From assembly GCF_013004595.1 (NCBI RefSeq), contig NZ_JABEMC010000006.1, forward strand, positions 1-64,000: a stretch of DNA of 64,000 nt. Reading direction: 5' to 3'. The stretch is from Brevibacterium luteolum. GTDB lineage: Bacteria; Actinomycetota; Actinomycetes; Actinomycetales; Brevibacteriaceae. The notes beneath the pieces are model-generated. The model was given only the letters and a program-made list of their open reading frames with translations. It had not been told where the DNA came from and did not search any database. Both the position numbers and the translations under genes were made by a program. Positions 8,265-16,238 of the stretch are shown here, in pieces (position 1 is the first letter of the stretch; each line of letters starts with the position of its first letter).

Positions 8265-8542
8265 GTGCCCTCCTCCCAGGGATAGCAAGGCTGTCTGTAC
8301 AACCACCCAAGTGTGTCCCTGACGTAGTTCGGATTACTCGGCGAGAGGTGGATGGTTCGAATGTGCTTGCCGCAGGGGCACTTCACCTTATAGTACTTCT
8401 TCCGCGGGTCAACGATCTTCCAGTTTGCTTCATGAAACTCTCCCAGCAGCGCTTCGAGCTCCTTCTGCGGATGCCTCTTCCAGTATCGCCCCATACTCCA
8501 AAACGGTACTTTCCCAAACCTGCACCGCAACGCATCGGACAA
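8261..8542 (-). CDS. HicA-like small basic protein, possible toxin
   Basis: A 93-residue basic protein read from a TTG start; an internal ATG (MGRYWKRH, at 8494) is an alternative start giving 77 residues. The core runs ELEALLGEFHEANWKIVD, KYYKVKCPCGKHIRTIHLSP and NPNYVRDTLGWLYRQPCY. The order helix, variable strand, CPCG, strand with a central His, then SPSNPNY matches actinobacterial HicA-like proteins, where the His strand corresponds to the double-stranded RNA-binding-like fold of HicA mRNA interferases. Base composition is visibly lower in GC than its neighbours, a sign of transfer. It is first in a two-gene unit with a four-base overlap. Toxicity is not demonstrated. Confidence 0.6.
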   Translation of the reverse strand: MSDALRCRFGKVPFWSMGRYWKRHPQKELEALLGEFHEANWKIVDPRKKYYKVKCPCGKHIRTIHLSPSNPNYVRDTLGWLYRQPCYPWEEGT

Positions 8543-8683
8543 ATCTGTGGATATCCCTCGTTCAACCCGTCCGCGAGAAGGAAGCTTCGACCGGTACCGC
8601 TTTGATCCGCTCTATCGCCTCCCGCCTTCTGCTGACAGCGGATCGGCATTGTGACTGGTCGCCCCGAGCCCTAGCGTGAGGGC

Positions 8684-9676
8684 ATGAGTCTCTCAGTGCT
8701 TCTCTTCGGCGGCAACGGCATGCTCGGCCGTCAGCTCGTCACCGCTTTCACCGACGCCGGTCATCACGTCACGTGTGCCTGCCGCGGCACGACTCCCGTG
8801 GACAAGGCCGCCGAGTTCATCACCGTCGACCGCGACTCCGCTGACGCGCTGAAGCCACTGGCCGGCCGCACCTGGGACGTCGCGATCGACCTGACGAGCC
8901 ACCCGGGATTCGTCCGCGACGCGCTCGGGACCGTCGACGCCGCGCACTGGATCTACATCTCCTCGGCCAGCGTCTACGCGCGCGGCGACATCTTCGAACC
9001 TGACGAGACCGCCCCGATCCACCCGGCCATGGCCAACGACAAGCTCGAATCCATGACCGACTACGGTGCCGCGAAGTCAGCCTGCGAGGCAGCTGTCGAA
9101 CGGCTTGCTGCCCAGCACCTCATCATCCGCCCCGGCCTGCTCGGCGGCGCCGGCGATGACACCGGCCGCTCGGGTTACTACCCGTGGCGGTTCGCACATC
9201 CCACCGGGCCCGAGGTGGTGGTTCTGATGGACATCGGATTCCCCCTCAGCCTGCTCGACGTCACCGACCTGGCCGACTGGATCGTCCACTGCGCTGAGCA
9301 TCGGACGACGGGGATCTTCAATGCCGCCGGCCCCACAGCCACCCTCGGAGAGCTGCTTGACGCCGCACAGCAGGCGGCCGGCACGGAGGTGGAGTTCGTG
9401 CCCGTGGACGCTGGTCTCCTCACCGATGCCGGCGCGGGCATGTGGATGGGGCCAGAGAGTCTGCCGCTGTGGGCCGAGATCCCGGACATGCCTTTCATCG
9501 GCACCGTCGGCGCTGATGCCGCACGCGCCCGTGGGTTGACACACCGACCGCTGGAACAGACCTTTGCCGACGCCCTGGCCTTCGAAGAGTCCCGCGGTGG
9601 TCCGATCTCTGCCGGCGCTGCGGGGGTGAGCGATGACACGGAGGAGACGCTTCGCCGGCTGGCGCGCGGGGACTGA
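8684..9676 (+). CDS. NAD(P)-dependent epimerase/dehydratase-like reductase
   Basis: A 330-residue extended short-chain dehydrogenase/reductase. The N-terminal Rossmann motif is LLFGGNGMLGRQL (GxxGxxG type). A downstream WIYISSASVYARGD carries the Ser, and DYGAAKSACE carries the Tyr-x-x-x-Lys pair as YGAAK. A later IIRPGLLGGAGDDTGR segment and LLDVTDLADWIVHCAEH match sugar-nucleotide epimerase-like proteins that act on unidentified substrates. It is flanked by a low-GC module upstream and a terminator downstream and appears to be a single-gene unit, so context gives no substrate. Confidence 0.85.
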   Translation: MSLSVLLFGGNGMLGRQLVTAFTDAGHHVTCACRGTTPVDKAAEFITVDRDSADALKPLAGRTWDVAIDLTSHPGFVRDALGTVDAAHWIYISSASVYARGDIFEPDETAPIHPAMANDKLESMTDYGAAKSACEAAVERLAAQHLIIRPGLLGGAGDDTGRSGYYPWRFAHPTGPEVVVLMDIGFPLSLLDVTDLADWIVHCAEHRTTGIFNAAGPTATLGELLDAAQQAAGTEVEFVPVDAGLLTDAGAGMWMGPESLPLWAEIPDMPFIGTVGADAARARGLTHRPLEQTFADALAFEESRGGPISAGAAGVSDDTEETLRRLARGD

Positions 9677-9701
9677 CCCGCCACCTCCTATGTGCTGCAC
9701 C

Positions 9702-9734
9702 TGCCCCGGCTGATTCCGTCTGCCGGGGCATTTC
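9702..9734 (+). terminator. Intrinsic terminator after the epimerase gene
   Basis: TGCCCCGGC (9702-9710) pairs with GCCGGGGCA (9722-9730) and is followed by a short T-rich stretch TTTCTAT. Confidence 0.7.
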
Positions 9735-9750
9735 TATGCGGTTTGGACAC

Positions 9751-9790
9751 TGTCACCGCAAATTCACCTTCCCGTGGTCGCTCCGTTCAC
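9751..9790 (+). promoter_or_regulatory. PHO-box-like direct repeats upstream of the HAD-phn operon
   Basis: Two adjacent 11-base units, TGTCACCGCAA (9751-9761) and ATTCACCTTCC (9762-9772), share TCACC at exactly 11-base spacing; another GTTCAC lies at 9785-9790. Actinobacterial PhoP sites are direct repeats of GTTCACC with four-base spacers, so this matches in unit length and core. A phosphate-starvation role fits the phosphonate-type transporter downstream. Confidence 0.45.
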
Positions 9791-9851
9791 ATAGTCTATT
9801 TATCGTGGACGGTACGTCCACAGCTGTGGTCGTACAACCCAAAGGAGCCCC

Positions 9852-10556
9852 GTGGCAGCAAGCATCATCTTCGACTTCGATGGCACTCTGGCGATCGGGC
9901 ATGGCCCTGTCCTGGCCTACGCCGACGAAGCCGCCGCATTCGCCGGCGCGGATTTTCGCTCGCGCGTCGATGAAGCACTTGCGGACTTCGACTCCGGCGA
10001 CCGCACCTACCGCGACGGTTATGACATCGTCGGCTCGCTGGCTGCAGCTGATGGAGTCGATGAGGACACGCTGTCCGGTGCGTATCGACGCAGTCGGGTG
10101 AAGCTCGGCACCGCCGATGCACCCGTGAGAACCATCGAGGACCTCGATGGCTTCCTGGCCGCGCTCGCACCGCACGCCGAACTCACCCTGGCGACCAACG
10201 CCCCTGAGCAGAGCATCCATCAGGTGCTCGACTCCTGGGGAGTGCGCGAGCGCTTCGACGCCGTGCACTTCAACGTCGGCAAACCCCTGGGGCTCGTCGA
10301 CATCGCCCGGCATGCTTATGTGCGCGGTCCTGTACTCGCCATCGGCGACATCGTCGAGTTCGATCTCGCGCCCGCCTGGGCGATGGGCGCAGACACCGCC
10401 CTCGTCGGGGCGACCGCGTTCGACAGTGCAGCTCCCGTCACCATGCGCGGAAGCTCGCTGGCCGATCTGCGCGATGGAATCCTCAATTGGGCTCGGGCCC
10501 ACTCCGCGTCAGTTTCCTCCACTCCACTGCAAACCAAAGAAAGCAGGCTGTCATGA
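9852..10556 (+). CDS. HAD-superfamily hydrolase, first gene of the phn-type operon
   Basis: A 234-residue HAD phosphohydrolase. Motif I is DFDGT at residues 8-12 with the nucleophilic Asp, motif II is the TLATNAPE strand with the Thr, motif III is the Lys in NVGKPLG, and motif IV is the acidic GDIVEFDLAPA. A helical cap follows motif I, as in small-molecule phosphatases and phosphonatases. The GTG start has AAAGGAG seven bases upstream. The stop overlaps the start of the binding-protein gene, tying it to uptake of a phosphorus compound; it could remove phosphate from the imported ester or cleave a C-P bond. Phosphonoacetaldehyde hydrolase is not clearly indicated. Confidence 0.85.
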   Translation: MAASIIFDFDGTLAIGHGPVLAYADEAAAFAGADFRSRVDEALADFDSGDRTYRDGYDIVGSLAAADGVDEDTLSGAYRRSRVKLGTADAPVRTIEDLDGFLAALAPHAELTLATNAPEQSIHQVLDSWGVRERFDAVHFNVGKPLGLVDIARHAYVRGPVLAIGDIVEFDLAPAWAMGADTALVGATAFDSAAPVTMRGSSLADLRDGILNWARAHSASVSSTPLQTKESRLS

Positions 10557-11542
10557 TCCGTCCTCTGCTCGCTTCCACCGCAGCACTCGCCTTTGCCGTC
10601 ACCGCAGCAGGCTGCGGTTCGGCCTCCAGCGCATCCGACAACCCCGACTCCATCACGATCTCGCTCGTCCCCTCCATTCAGGGTGAAGATCTTGCTGAAG
10701 CCCTCGACCCGCTGACGAAGTACCTCAGCGAAGAGCTCGACATTGAGGTCAACGGAGTCGTCGCCAACGACTACGCCGCCACCGTCGAAGCCCTCGGCTC
10801 GGATCAGGCGCAGGTCATCATCACCGATGCTGGCTCGATCTACAACGCCATGAACCAGTACAACGCCGAGCTCATCCTTCGCGACGTCCGGTTCGGAGCC
10901 ACCTCCTATGCCTCGATGGCCGTCACCAACGACCCTGACAAGTACTGCGAAGACGAGCCGGTCAAGGCGACGTACCAGGCGGCAGATGCCGAGCTGACGT
11001 ACTGCAACGGCCTCGAAGAGGCCGGTTCCACCGCCTCGGGACAGGGGCCGAAGGGTCTCGAAGCTCTCAAGAAGGCCAAGGGTGCGAAGGTCGCAGTCCA
11101 GGCCACCACCTCGCCAGCGGGCTACCAGTACCCGGTCGTTGCGATGAAGGAACAGGGCCTCAATCCTGACTCCGATATCGAGCAGATCCCGGTCGAGGGC
11201 AACAACAACGCCGTCATCGCTGTGGCCAACGGAGATGCCGAAGTCGGGTTCGCCTTCTGGGACGCCCGCTCAGAGGTGCTCCAGGAGACCCCGGACATCG
11301 GCGATAAGGCGGTCGCTTTCGCCTACTCGGACATGATTCCCAACGGCGGAGTTGCTGTGGCCCAGGATCTGCCAGAGGACCTCAAGAAGAATCTCACCGA
11401 TCTGATGGACAACTACGCGGATTCCTCCGATGAGGCCAAGACCGTCATGCAGGATCTCGTCAACCTCTCCGACTGGACCACTGAGCTGGAAGAAGACCAG
11501 ATTCAGCGCTACGGCGAGATCCTCGAGGAGTTCTCGCAGTGA
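10553..11542 (+). CDS. phnD: Phosphonate/phosphite-type ABC transporter substrate-binding lipoprotein (PhnD-like)
   Basis: A 329-residue lipoprotein. The signal peptide ends in a lipobox with Cys21 (TAAGC). The mature protein starts ITISLVPSIQGEDLAEALDPL, the PhnD-family opening. It continues with EALGSDQAQVIITDAGSIYN and a later segment KAKGAKVAVQATTSPAGYQY, with Ser/Thr residues placed to bind the phosphonate head group. The first stretch after the first lobe contains two Cys (KYCED, TYCNG) that may form a disulfide. It overlaps the HAD gene by four bases and is followed by its ATPase and two permeases. The ligand may be a phosphonate, phosphite or phosphate ester. Confidence 0.92.
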   Translation: MIRPLLASTAALAFAVTAAGCGSASSASDNPDSITISLVPSIQGEDLAEALDPLTKYLSEELDIEVNGVVANDYAATVEALGSDQAQVIITDAGSIYNAMNQYNAELILRDVRFGATSYASMAVTNDPDKYCEDEPVKATYQAADAELTYCNGLEEAGSTASGQGPKGLEALKKAKGAKVAVQATTSPAGYQYPVVAMKEQGLNPDSDIEQIPVEGNNNAVIAVANGDAEVGFAFWDARSEVLQETPDIGDKAVAFAYSDMIPNGGVAVAQDLPEDLKKNLTDLMDNYADSSDEAKTVMQDLVNLSDWTTELEEDQIQRYGEILEEFSQ

Positions 11543-11587
11543 TCATTCTGCCGTCCCAGACGCGGCACCTGAAGAAGGGCATTCTGC

Positions 11588-12445
11588 ATGCACTCTGATG
11601 CAGGCCGTGCGGCGGCCGGAAGCAATCCGGCCGCCGCACCGTGGCATATCGAACTCGACAACGTCTCCGTGACGTATCCCAACGGCACGCGCGGGCTGCG
11701 CAATGTGTCGATGAGCATTGCTCCCGGTGAAATCGTCTCGATCGTCGGTCTTTCCGGATCGGGCAAGTCGACCCTCATCCGCACGATCAACGGTCTCGTC
11801 GCCGCATCAGAGGGCACCGTGCACGTCGGTCCGCACGAGATCACCTCCATCAGCGGTTCGGCCCTGCGTCGAGCGCGCGGCGGAATCGGCATGATCTTCC
11901 AGGGCTTCAATCTCGCCGAGCGCACCTCCGTCATGGACAACGTACTTGTCGGACGGTTCGCCTATACGCCGTGGTATCGCAGCCTGTTCGGCCTGCACAC
12001 CCAAGCGGACCGGGACCTCGCGCTGCGCGCCCTCGACTCGGTCGGGATGCTGGAGAAGGTATGGAGCCGCGCCGGCGCGCTCTCCGGTGGGCAGAAGCAG
12101 CGGGTGGCCATCGCCCGCGCGCTGACACAGGAACCGCAGGTGATGCTCGCTGACGAACCGGTTGCCAGCCTAGATCCGCCCACCGCGCATGCGGTGATGG
12201 CCGATCTGCAGGGCATCAACGCCGAGCGGCACCTAACCGTGCTCGTCAACATCCACATGATCGACCTCGCCCGCCAGTACACGACCCGCATGATCGGGCT
12301 TCGCGCTGGAGAGATCGTCTACGACGGTCCAACCGCAGACGCCACCGATGCGGTGTTCGAAGAGATCTACGATCGTCCGATCCAGGCCCGCGACACCCTC
12401 GGCGACGAACCTGTCGACGCCGCCTCTTTGGGAGAGCATCCATGA
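11588..12445 (+). CDS. phnC: Phosphonate-type ABC transporter ATP-binding protein
   Basis: A 285-residue ATPase. Walker A is GLSGSGKST at about residues 54-62, the Q-loop FQGFNL, the signature LSGGQKQR, Walker B VMLADEP, and the switch His in VNIHMIDLA. The motif [24 protein letters not shown] is typical of PhnC proteins. It lies 45 bases after phnD and overlaps the next permease gene by ATGA. A C-terminal extension beyond the core, rich in Asp and Glu, is of unknown role. It couples ATP hydrolysis to import through the two PhnE-like permeases. Confidence 0.93.
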   Translation: MHSDAGRAAAGSNPAAAPWHIELDNVSVTYPNGTRGLRNVSMSIAPGEIVSIVGLSGSGKSTLIRTINGLVAASEGTVHVGPHEITSISGSALRRARGGIGMIFQGFNLAERTSVMDNVLVGRFAYTPWYRSLFGLHTQADRDLALRALDSVGMLEKVWSRAGALSGGQKQRVAIARALTQEPQVMLADEPVASLDPPTAHAVMADLQGINAERHLTVLVNIHMIDLARQYTTRMIGLRAGEIVYDGPTADATDAVFEEIYDRPIQARDTLGDEPVDAASLGEHP

Positions 12446-13296
12446 GTTCCCAGCTCCCCGCCACAGCCCCGGCAAACGCATCTTCGGCGCCGTCAGCGCG
12501 TTCGACGCCAACCGTGCCGCCGAAGCCGCGCAACCACGTTCGGACAGCCTTCATCGCCGCGGCGTTCGTCGCATTCACCGTGCTTGCCTGCACACCGGCG
12601 ATCGGCGGGGTCGATATCGATCTGGGCGCCTTCGTCCAGCACTGGCGCAACGGCTGGAACAAGTTCGTTCAGCTGCTGCAGCCGAACTTCGCGTTTCTGC
12701 CGCGGACCGTCGGCCCGATGCTGGAAACTCTGCAGATGGCCATCGTCGGCGCTTTCGCTGCCGCGCTCGTTTCAGTGCCACTGACCCTGTGGGCCGCCAA
12801 ACCAACGAACCCGTCCTGGCCCGTGCGCACGTTCGTACGCACGGTCATCAATGTCATCCGCTCGATTCCAGACCTCGTCTACGCCTCAATCCTCGTTGTC
12901 ATGGTCGGCACCGGCGCCTTGCCTGGTGTGCTTACGCTCTTCCTCTTCGACATCGGCATCATCGTCAAGCTCGTCTCCGAGGCCATCGATTCTTCGGAGC
13001 ACGGGTACATGGAGGCCGGGCGAGCAGCCGGGGGAAGCCAGCTGCAGATCAACCGGCTGACGGCCCTGCCGCAGGTGATGCCTCTGTTCGCGAATCAATG
13101 GCTCTACGTCCTCGAGCTCAACGTCCGCATTTCCGCGATCCTCGGGCTCGTCGGCGCAGGCGGCATCGGCCGCCTCATCGAAGAACGACGCTCCTTCTTC
13201 CGCTATGACGATGTATCGGCGATCATCCTCGAAATCCTCGTCGTCGTCATCATCATCGAAGTCATCTCGAACCTGCTGCGCCGGAGGCTGGTATGA
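12442..13296 (+). CDS. phnE: Phosphonate-type ABC transporter permease 1
   Basis: A 284-residue inner-membrane permease. A cytoplasmic Pro/Ser-rich N-tail of about 35 residues precedes the first membrane helix ([19 protein letters not shown]); five or so further helices follow. The EAA-loop coupling motif is [20 protein letters not shown], and the C-terminal [18 protein letters not shown] is the PhnE-family signature. Start and stop overlap both neighbouring genes by ATGA, so expression is coupled. Confidence 0.92.
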   Translation: MSSQLPATAPANASSAPSARSTPTVPPKPRNHVRTAFIAAAFVAFTVLACTPAIGGVDIDLGAFVQHWRNGWNKFVQLLQPNFAFLPRTVGPMLETLQMAIVGAFAAALVSVPLTLWAAKPTNPSWPVRTFVRTVINVIRSIPDLVYASILVVMVGTGALPGVLTLFLFDIGIIVKLVSEAIDSSEHGYMEAGRAAGGSQLQINRLTALPQVMPLFANQWLYVLELNVRISAILGLVGAGGIGRLIEERRSFFRYDDVSAIILEILVVVIIIEVISNLLRRRLV

Positions 13297-14153
13297 GCGC
13301 TCCAACCACCACCGCACGCCAGCCCGCCGCACACACGGCCATGCCGGAGGCACCGGCACGCCCCAGCCGTGGCCGCCAGACGATCATCACCGTCATCGTC
13401 GGCGTCATCATCCTTGCCGCTGCTTCCGGTCTGCGCATCGACTGGACAGATCTGGGCCGGGTGCCCGCGCAGGTCGTGCACTACCTGCAGCTCATGTTCG
13501 GCCCGCCAAACTGGGAGAAGCTGCCGCGTGCGCTCGAAGAGACGTGGCGTTCGATCTCCATGGCATGGGTCGGGGCGATCATCTGCGTGGTCATCTCAAT
13601 CCCGCTCGGCATGCTCGCCGCGCACGGCATCGGCCCGGCCTGGCTGAGGTTCGTGCTGCGCGGTCTCTTCGCCGTCATCCGCGCCGTACCCGAGGTGATC
13701 ATCGCGCTTCTGCTGCTCGCCGTCACCGGCCTGACGCCGTTCACCGGTGCACTCGCGCTCGGCATCGCCGGCATCGGCACCCAAGGCAAATGGGTCTACG
13801 AAACGATCGAATCAGTGCAGGACGGCTCCGCTGAAGCGGTTCGAGCCGCCGGCGGATCCACAGCGGAGGTGGCTCGCTGGGCACTCTGGCCAGCTGCGAA
13901 GGCATCGCTGCTGTCGTTTGCGCTCTATCGTTTCGAGATCAACATCAGAACCTCCGCGGTGCTCGGTCTCATCGGTGCCGGCGGCATCGGCAGCATGCTG
14001 TCGAACTACACCAACTACAGGCAGTGGGACACTGTAGGCATGCTGCTCATCGTCGTCGTCCTGGCGACGATGCTCATGGACACCATTTCCGGTGCCATTC
14101 GCCGCCGAATCATGGAAGGAGCCAAACCTCGTGGCATGGAACGGAGCTCCTGA
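13293..14153 (+). CDS. phnE: Phosphonate-type ABC transporter permease 2
   Basis: A 286-residue permease paralogous to the preceding one: N-tail, first helix around ITVIVGVIILAAAS, coupling motif EAVRAAGGSTAEVARWALWP and the signature EINIRTSAVLGLIGAGGIG. Two different permease chains in tandem are usual for PhnDCEE systems, which form a heterodimeric channel. Its 3' end overlaps the start of the regulator gene by 23 bases. Confidence 0.92.
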   Translation: MSAPTTTARQPAAHTAMPEAPARPSRGRQTIITVIVGVIILAAASGLRIDWTDLGRVPAQVVHYLQLMFGPPNWEKLPRALEETWRSISMAWVGAIICVVISIPLGMLAAHGIGPAWLRFVLRGLFAVIRAVPEVIIALLLLAVTGLTPFTGALALGIAGIGTQGKWVYETIESVQDGSAEAVRAAGGSTAEVARWALWPAAKASLLSFALYRFEINIRTSAVLGLIGAGGIGSMLSNYTNYRQWDTVGMLLIVVVLATMLMDTISGAIRRRIMEGAKPRGMERSS

Positions 14154-15003
14154 CACCCTGCCCAGCGTGCGCATCATGACGCTGGCGCCCTCCCTGCACC
14201 CGACCGAGCGACAGGTCGCCGAAGCGGTGCGCGCTGATCCGGCGGCCTGCATCGAGAACACCGCGCAGGAACTCGCGACCCGGGTCGGCGTCGGCCGCTC
14301 AACCGTCGTGCGCACAGCGCAGACACTCGGTTATGACGGGTATCCGCAGCTGCGGGTCGCTCTCGCACAAGAGCTCGCGCTCGGTTCCTCGGCCCACGCT
14401 GGAGCCGAGGTGACAAGTGGCTCTGCACTCGACCAGCTTCGTGCGCGGACTCAGCGGTTCGCCGCCCAGCTGCCGCATGCGATCTCGGCACTGACTGAGG
14501 AAGCGGTGGAACAGTTCATCACCGCCGTCGACAACGCCGACCGGGTGCTCGTCGTCGCCAATGGTCTCTCCAGCCCCCTCGGGCTCGACCTCGTTCTGCG
14601 GCTCACGGCGGCCGGACGTTCAGCCGAGCACTTCGCCGACCCGGTTGCTCAGCAGATTGTCGCCCGCCAGCTCGGCAGAGATTCAGTCTGCGTTGTCATC
14701 TCCGGCTCTGGGATCAACCGTTCGACGGTCGAAGCGATGCGCAGTGCACGCGACAGCGGGGCAACGGCAATCGCGCTGACATCGTTTGCCGGCTCCCCCG
14801 TCGCCGATCTTGCCGACGTGCTTCTGCTGCTGCCGTCTGACAGCGATAGTTTCCACGATGAGCTGCTGCACACCTCGCGGGCGTCTTTCATGCTGCTCAT
14901 CGAGAATCTCATCGACGTGTTCCACGAGCATCGCGGTGAGCGCGGCCGTGCGGCACGCACCCAGATGCTCGGTGTGCTCGGTGGCATGCTCCAAGAGGAG
15001 TGA
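14131..15003 (+). CDS. MurR/RpiR-family transcriptional regulator
   Basis: A 290-residue regulator. The N-terminal RpiR helix-turn-helix spans about residues 20-90 (NTAQELATRVGVGRSTVVRT, then LGYDGYPQLRVALAQE). A SIS sugar-isomerase domain spans about 125-265 (RVLVVANGLSSPLGLDLVLR, CVVISGSGINRSTVEA). SIS domains bind phosphosugars, so the inducer is probably a phosphorylated metabolite. The GTG at 14131 is chosen because AAGGAG lies at 14116-14121; this start sits inside the end of phnE. As the last gene of the transport operon it is likely its local regulator, possibly in addition to phosphate control. Confidence 0.9.
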   Translation: MAWNGAPDTLPSVRIMTLAPSLHPTERQVAEAVRADPAACIENTAQELATRVGVGRSTVVRTAQTLGYDGYPQLRVALAQELALGSSAHAGAEVTSGSALDQLRARTQRFAAQLPHAISALTEEAVEQFITAVDNADRVLVVANGLSSPLGLDLVLRLTAAGRSAEHFADPVAQQIVARQLGRDSVCVVISGSGINRSTVEAMRSARDSGATAIALTSFAGSPVADLADVLLLLPSDSDSFHDELLHTSRASFMLLIENLIDVFHEHRGERGRAARTQMLGVLGGMLQEE

Positions 15004-15009
15004 GTCCGC

Positions 15010-16176
15010 TCAGCTGTGCAGCCGGATGAGCGAGCGGATCCGCTCCAATCCCGGTGTCGCCGGGCCATCTGCTGGCAGCTCGGTCAGCGCAGTAGTCGCC
15101 GCCTCCCGGGCCGCCTCTTCATCCAACTCTGCGCCGATGATGACGAGCGCACTGCCCTCACTCGGCCCGTCGGAGACGGCGGCGAAGACGTTCGGGCCGA
15201 CAGCCTGAACCACATACGAGCGCGTCCCGCGACCTGTCGGCACAGCGATGACACCCTTGGCCCGGTAGGCACCGGCCGGCAGGTTCTCCAACAGGTCGAG
15301 CACGGCATCGGCGTCGACAGCGCCGGGGACTTCGACGGTAACGGCGTGTGCATGGATGTGGTCGTGGACTGGGGTGTCCAGTTCGGCCAGCATCGCCTCG
15401 TCACGGGCGGTGTAAGCATCCATGAACAGCTCGTGCAACGGCAGCTCCCCCTGCTGCCAACTCTCTGCGCCGTCAGGTGACCGATCTGCTGTGGTGCCCT
15501 CCGCCTCGGGCGCGGGAGCCCCGTCGAAGAGCAGGTGCGGGTCGATGCGGCCGAGCACTGTGCCCAGCACCGCGGCACGCGGATTGCGGGCATGCACCCG
15601 GTCGCGGATGCGATCAAGACGGGCACCGCGTTCGGCTTCGGGAACGAGGTCGAGCTTGTTCACCAGCGCAAGGGTGACCGCGGCATAGCGGACCGGCGGG
15701 AGGTCGCCGTCGTCGATGGTGGTGAAGTGCTCGCAGGCGTCGATGACGTCGATGAGCCCGCCGAGGCGGAAGCGGCTGCGGCCCCAGCGGGAGATCATGC
15801 GGGCGAGGATGAGGGGTTCGGCGAATCCGCTGGCTTCGACAATGATCGCGTCGAGGGCGAGCGCGGGTGCGGCCATGGCGATGAGGGCGTCTTCCATGCC
15901 GCCGGCGTCGGTGAGGCAGCAGATGCAGCCGCCGGAGATCGAGACCGGTTCGTCTACCTGGCCGCTGATGAGTCCGGCGTCGACGTTGAGCTCGCCGAAG
16001 TCGTTGACGATGACACCGATGCGGGCGGCTGGATGGCGCAGCAGGTGGTTGAGGACGCTGGTCTTGCCGGCACCGAGGTAGCCGGTGAGCACGATGACGG
16101 GCACGGCGGCGCGGGCGTTCGGCAGCTGATCTGTCGCCGTTGTCCGCGGGCTGTTCGTCGTCTCCTCGGGTCGCAC
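15010..16176 (-). CDS. COG0523 (CobW/YjiA-type) GTPase, putative metal chaperone
   Basis: A 388-residue G3E GTPase. The P-loop is TGYLGAGKTS, the metal-binding CxCC is in SISGGCICCL, Walker B-like VEASGFAEPL, and the guanine-specificity motif NKLD. The C-terminal CobW_C domain starts near the His-rich PVHDHIHAHAVTVEV and runs to VPTGRGTRSYVVQAVGPN. COG0523 proteins deliver zinc, cobalt or other metals to client enzymes. It begins with GTG and converges on the regulator gene with only six bases between stops. No Zur-like site was recognised upstream, so metal specificity is open. Confidence 0.9.
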   Translation of the reverse strand: MRPEETTNSPRTTATDQLPNARAAVPVIVLTGYLGAGKTSVLNHLLRHPAARIGVIVNDFGELNVDAGLISGQVDEPVSISGGCICCLTDAGGMEDALIAMAAPALALDAIIVEASGFAEPLILARMISRWGRSRFRLGGLIDVIDACEHFTTIDDGDLPPVRYAAVTLALVNKLDLVPEAERGARLDRIRDRVHARNPRAAVLGTVLGRIDPHLLFDGAPAPEAEGTTADRSPDGAESWQQGELPLHELFMDAYTARDEAMLAELDTPVHDHIHAHAVTVEVPGAVDADAVLDLLENLPAGAYRAKGVIAVPTGRGTRSYVVQAVGPNVFAAVSDGPSEGSALVIIGAELDEEAAREAATTALTELPADGPATPGLERIRSLIRLHS

Positions 16177-16238
16177 GCTGTCCAGGGTAGTGTCCGCCAG
16201 CTGGTGAGGGGAATGCGGCTGGCGGCATATGTGCTGGG

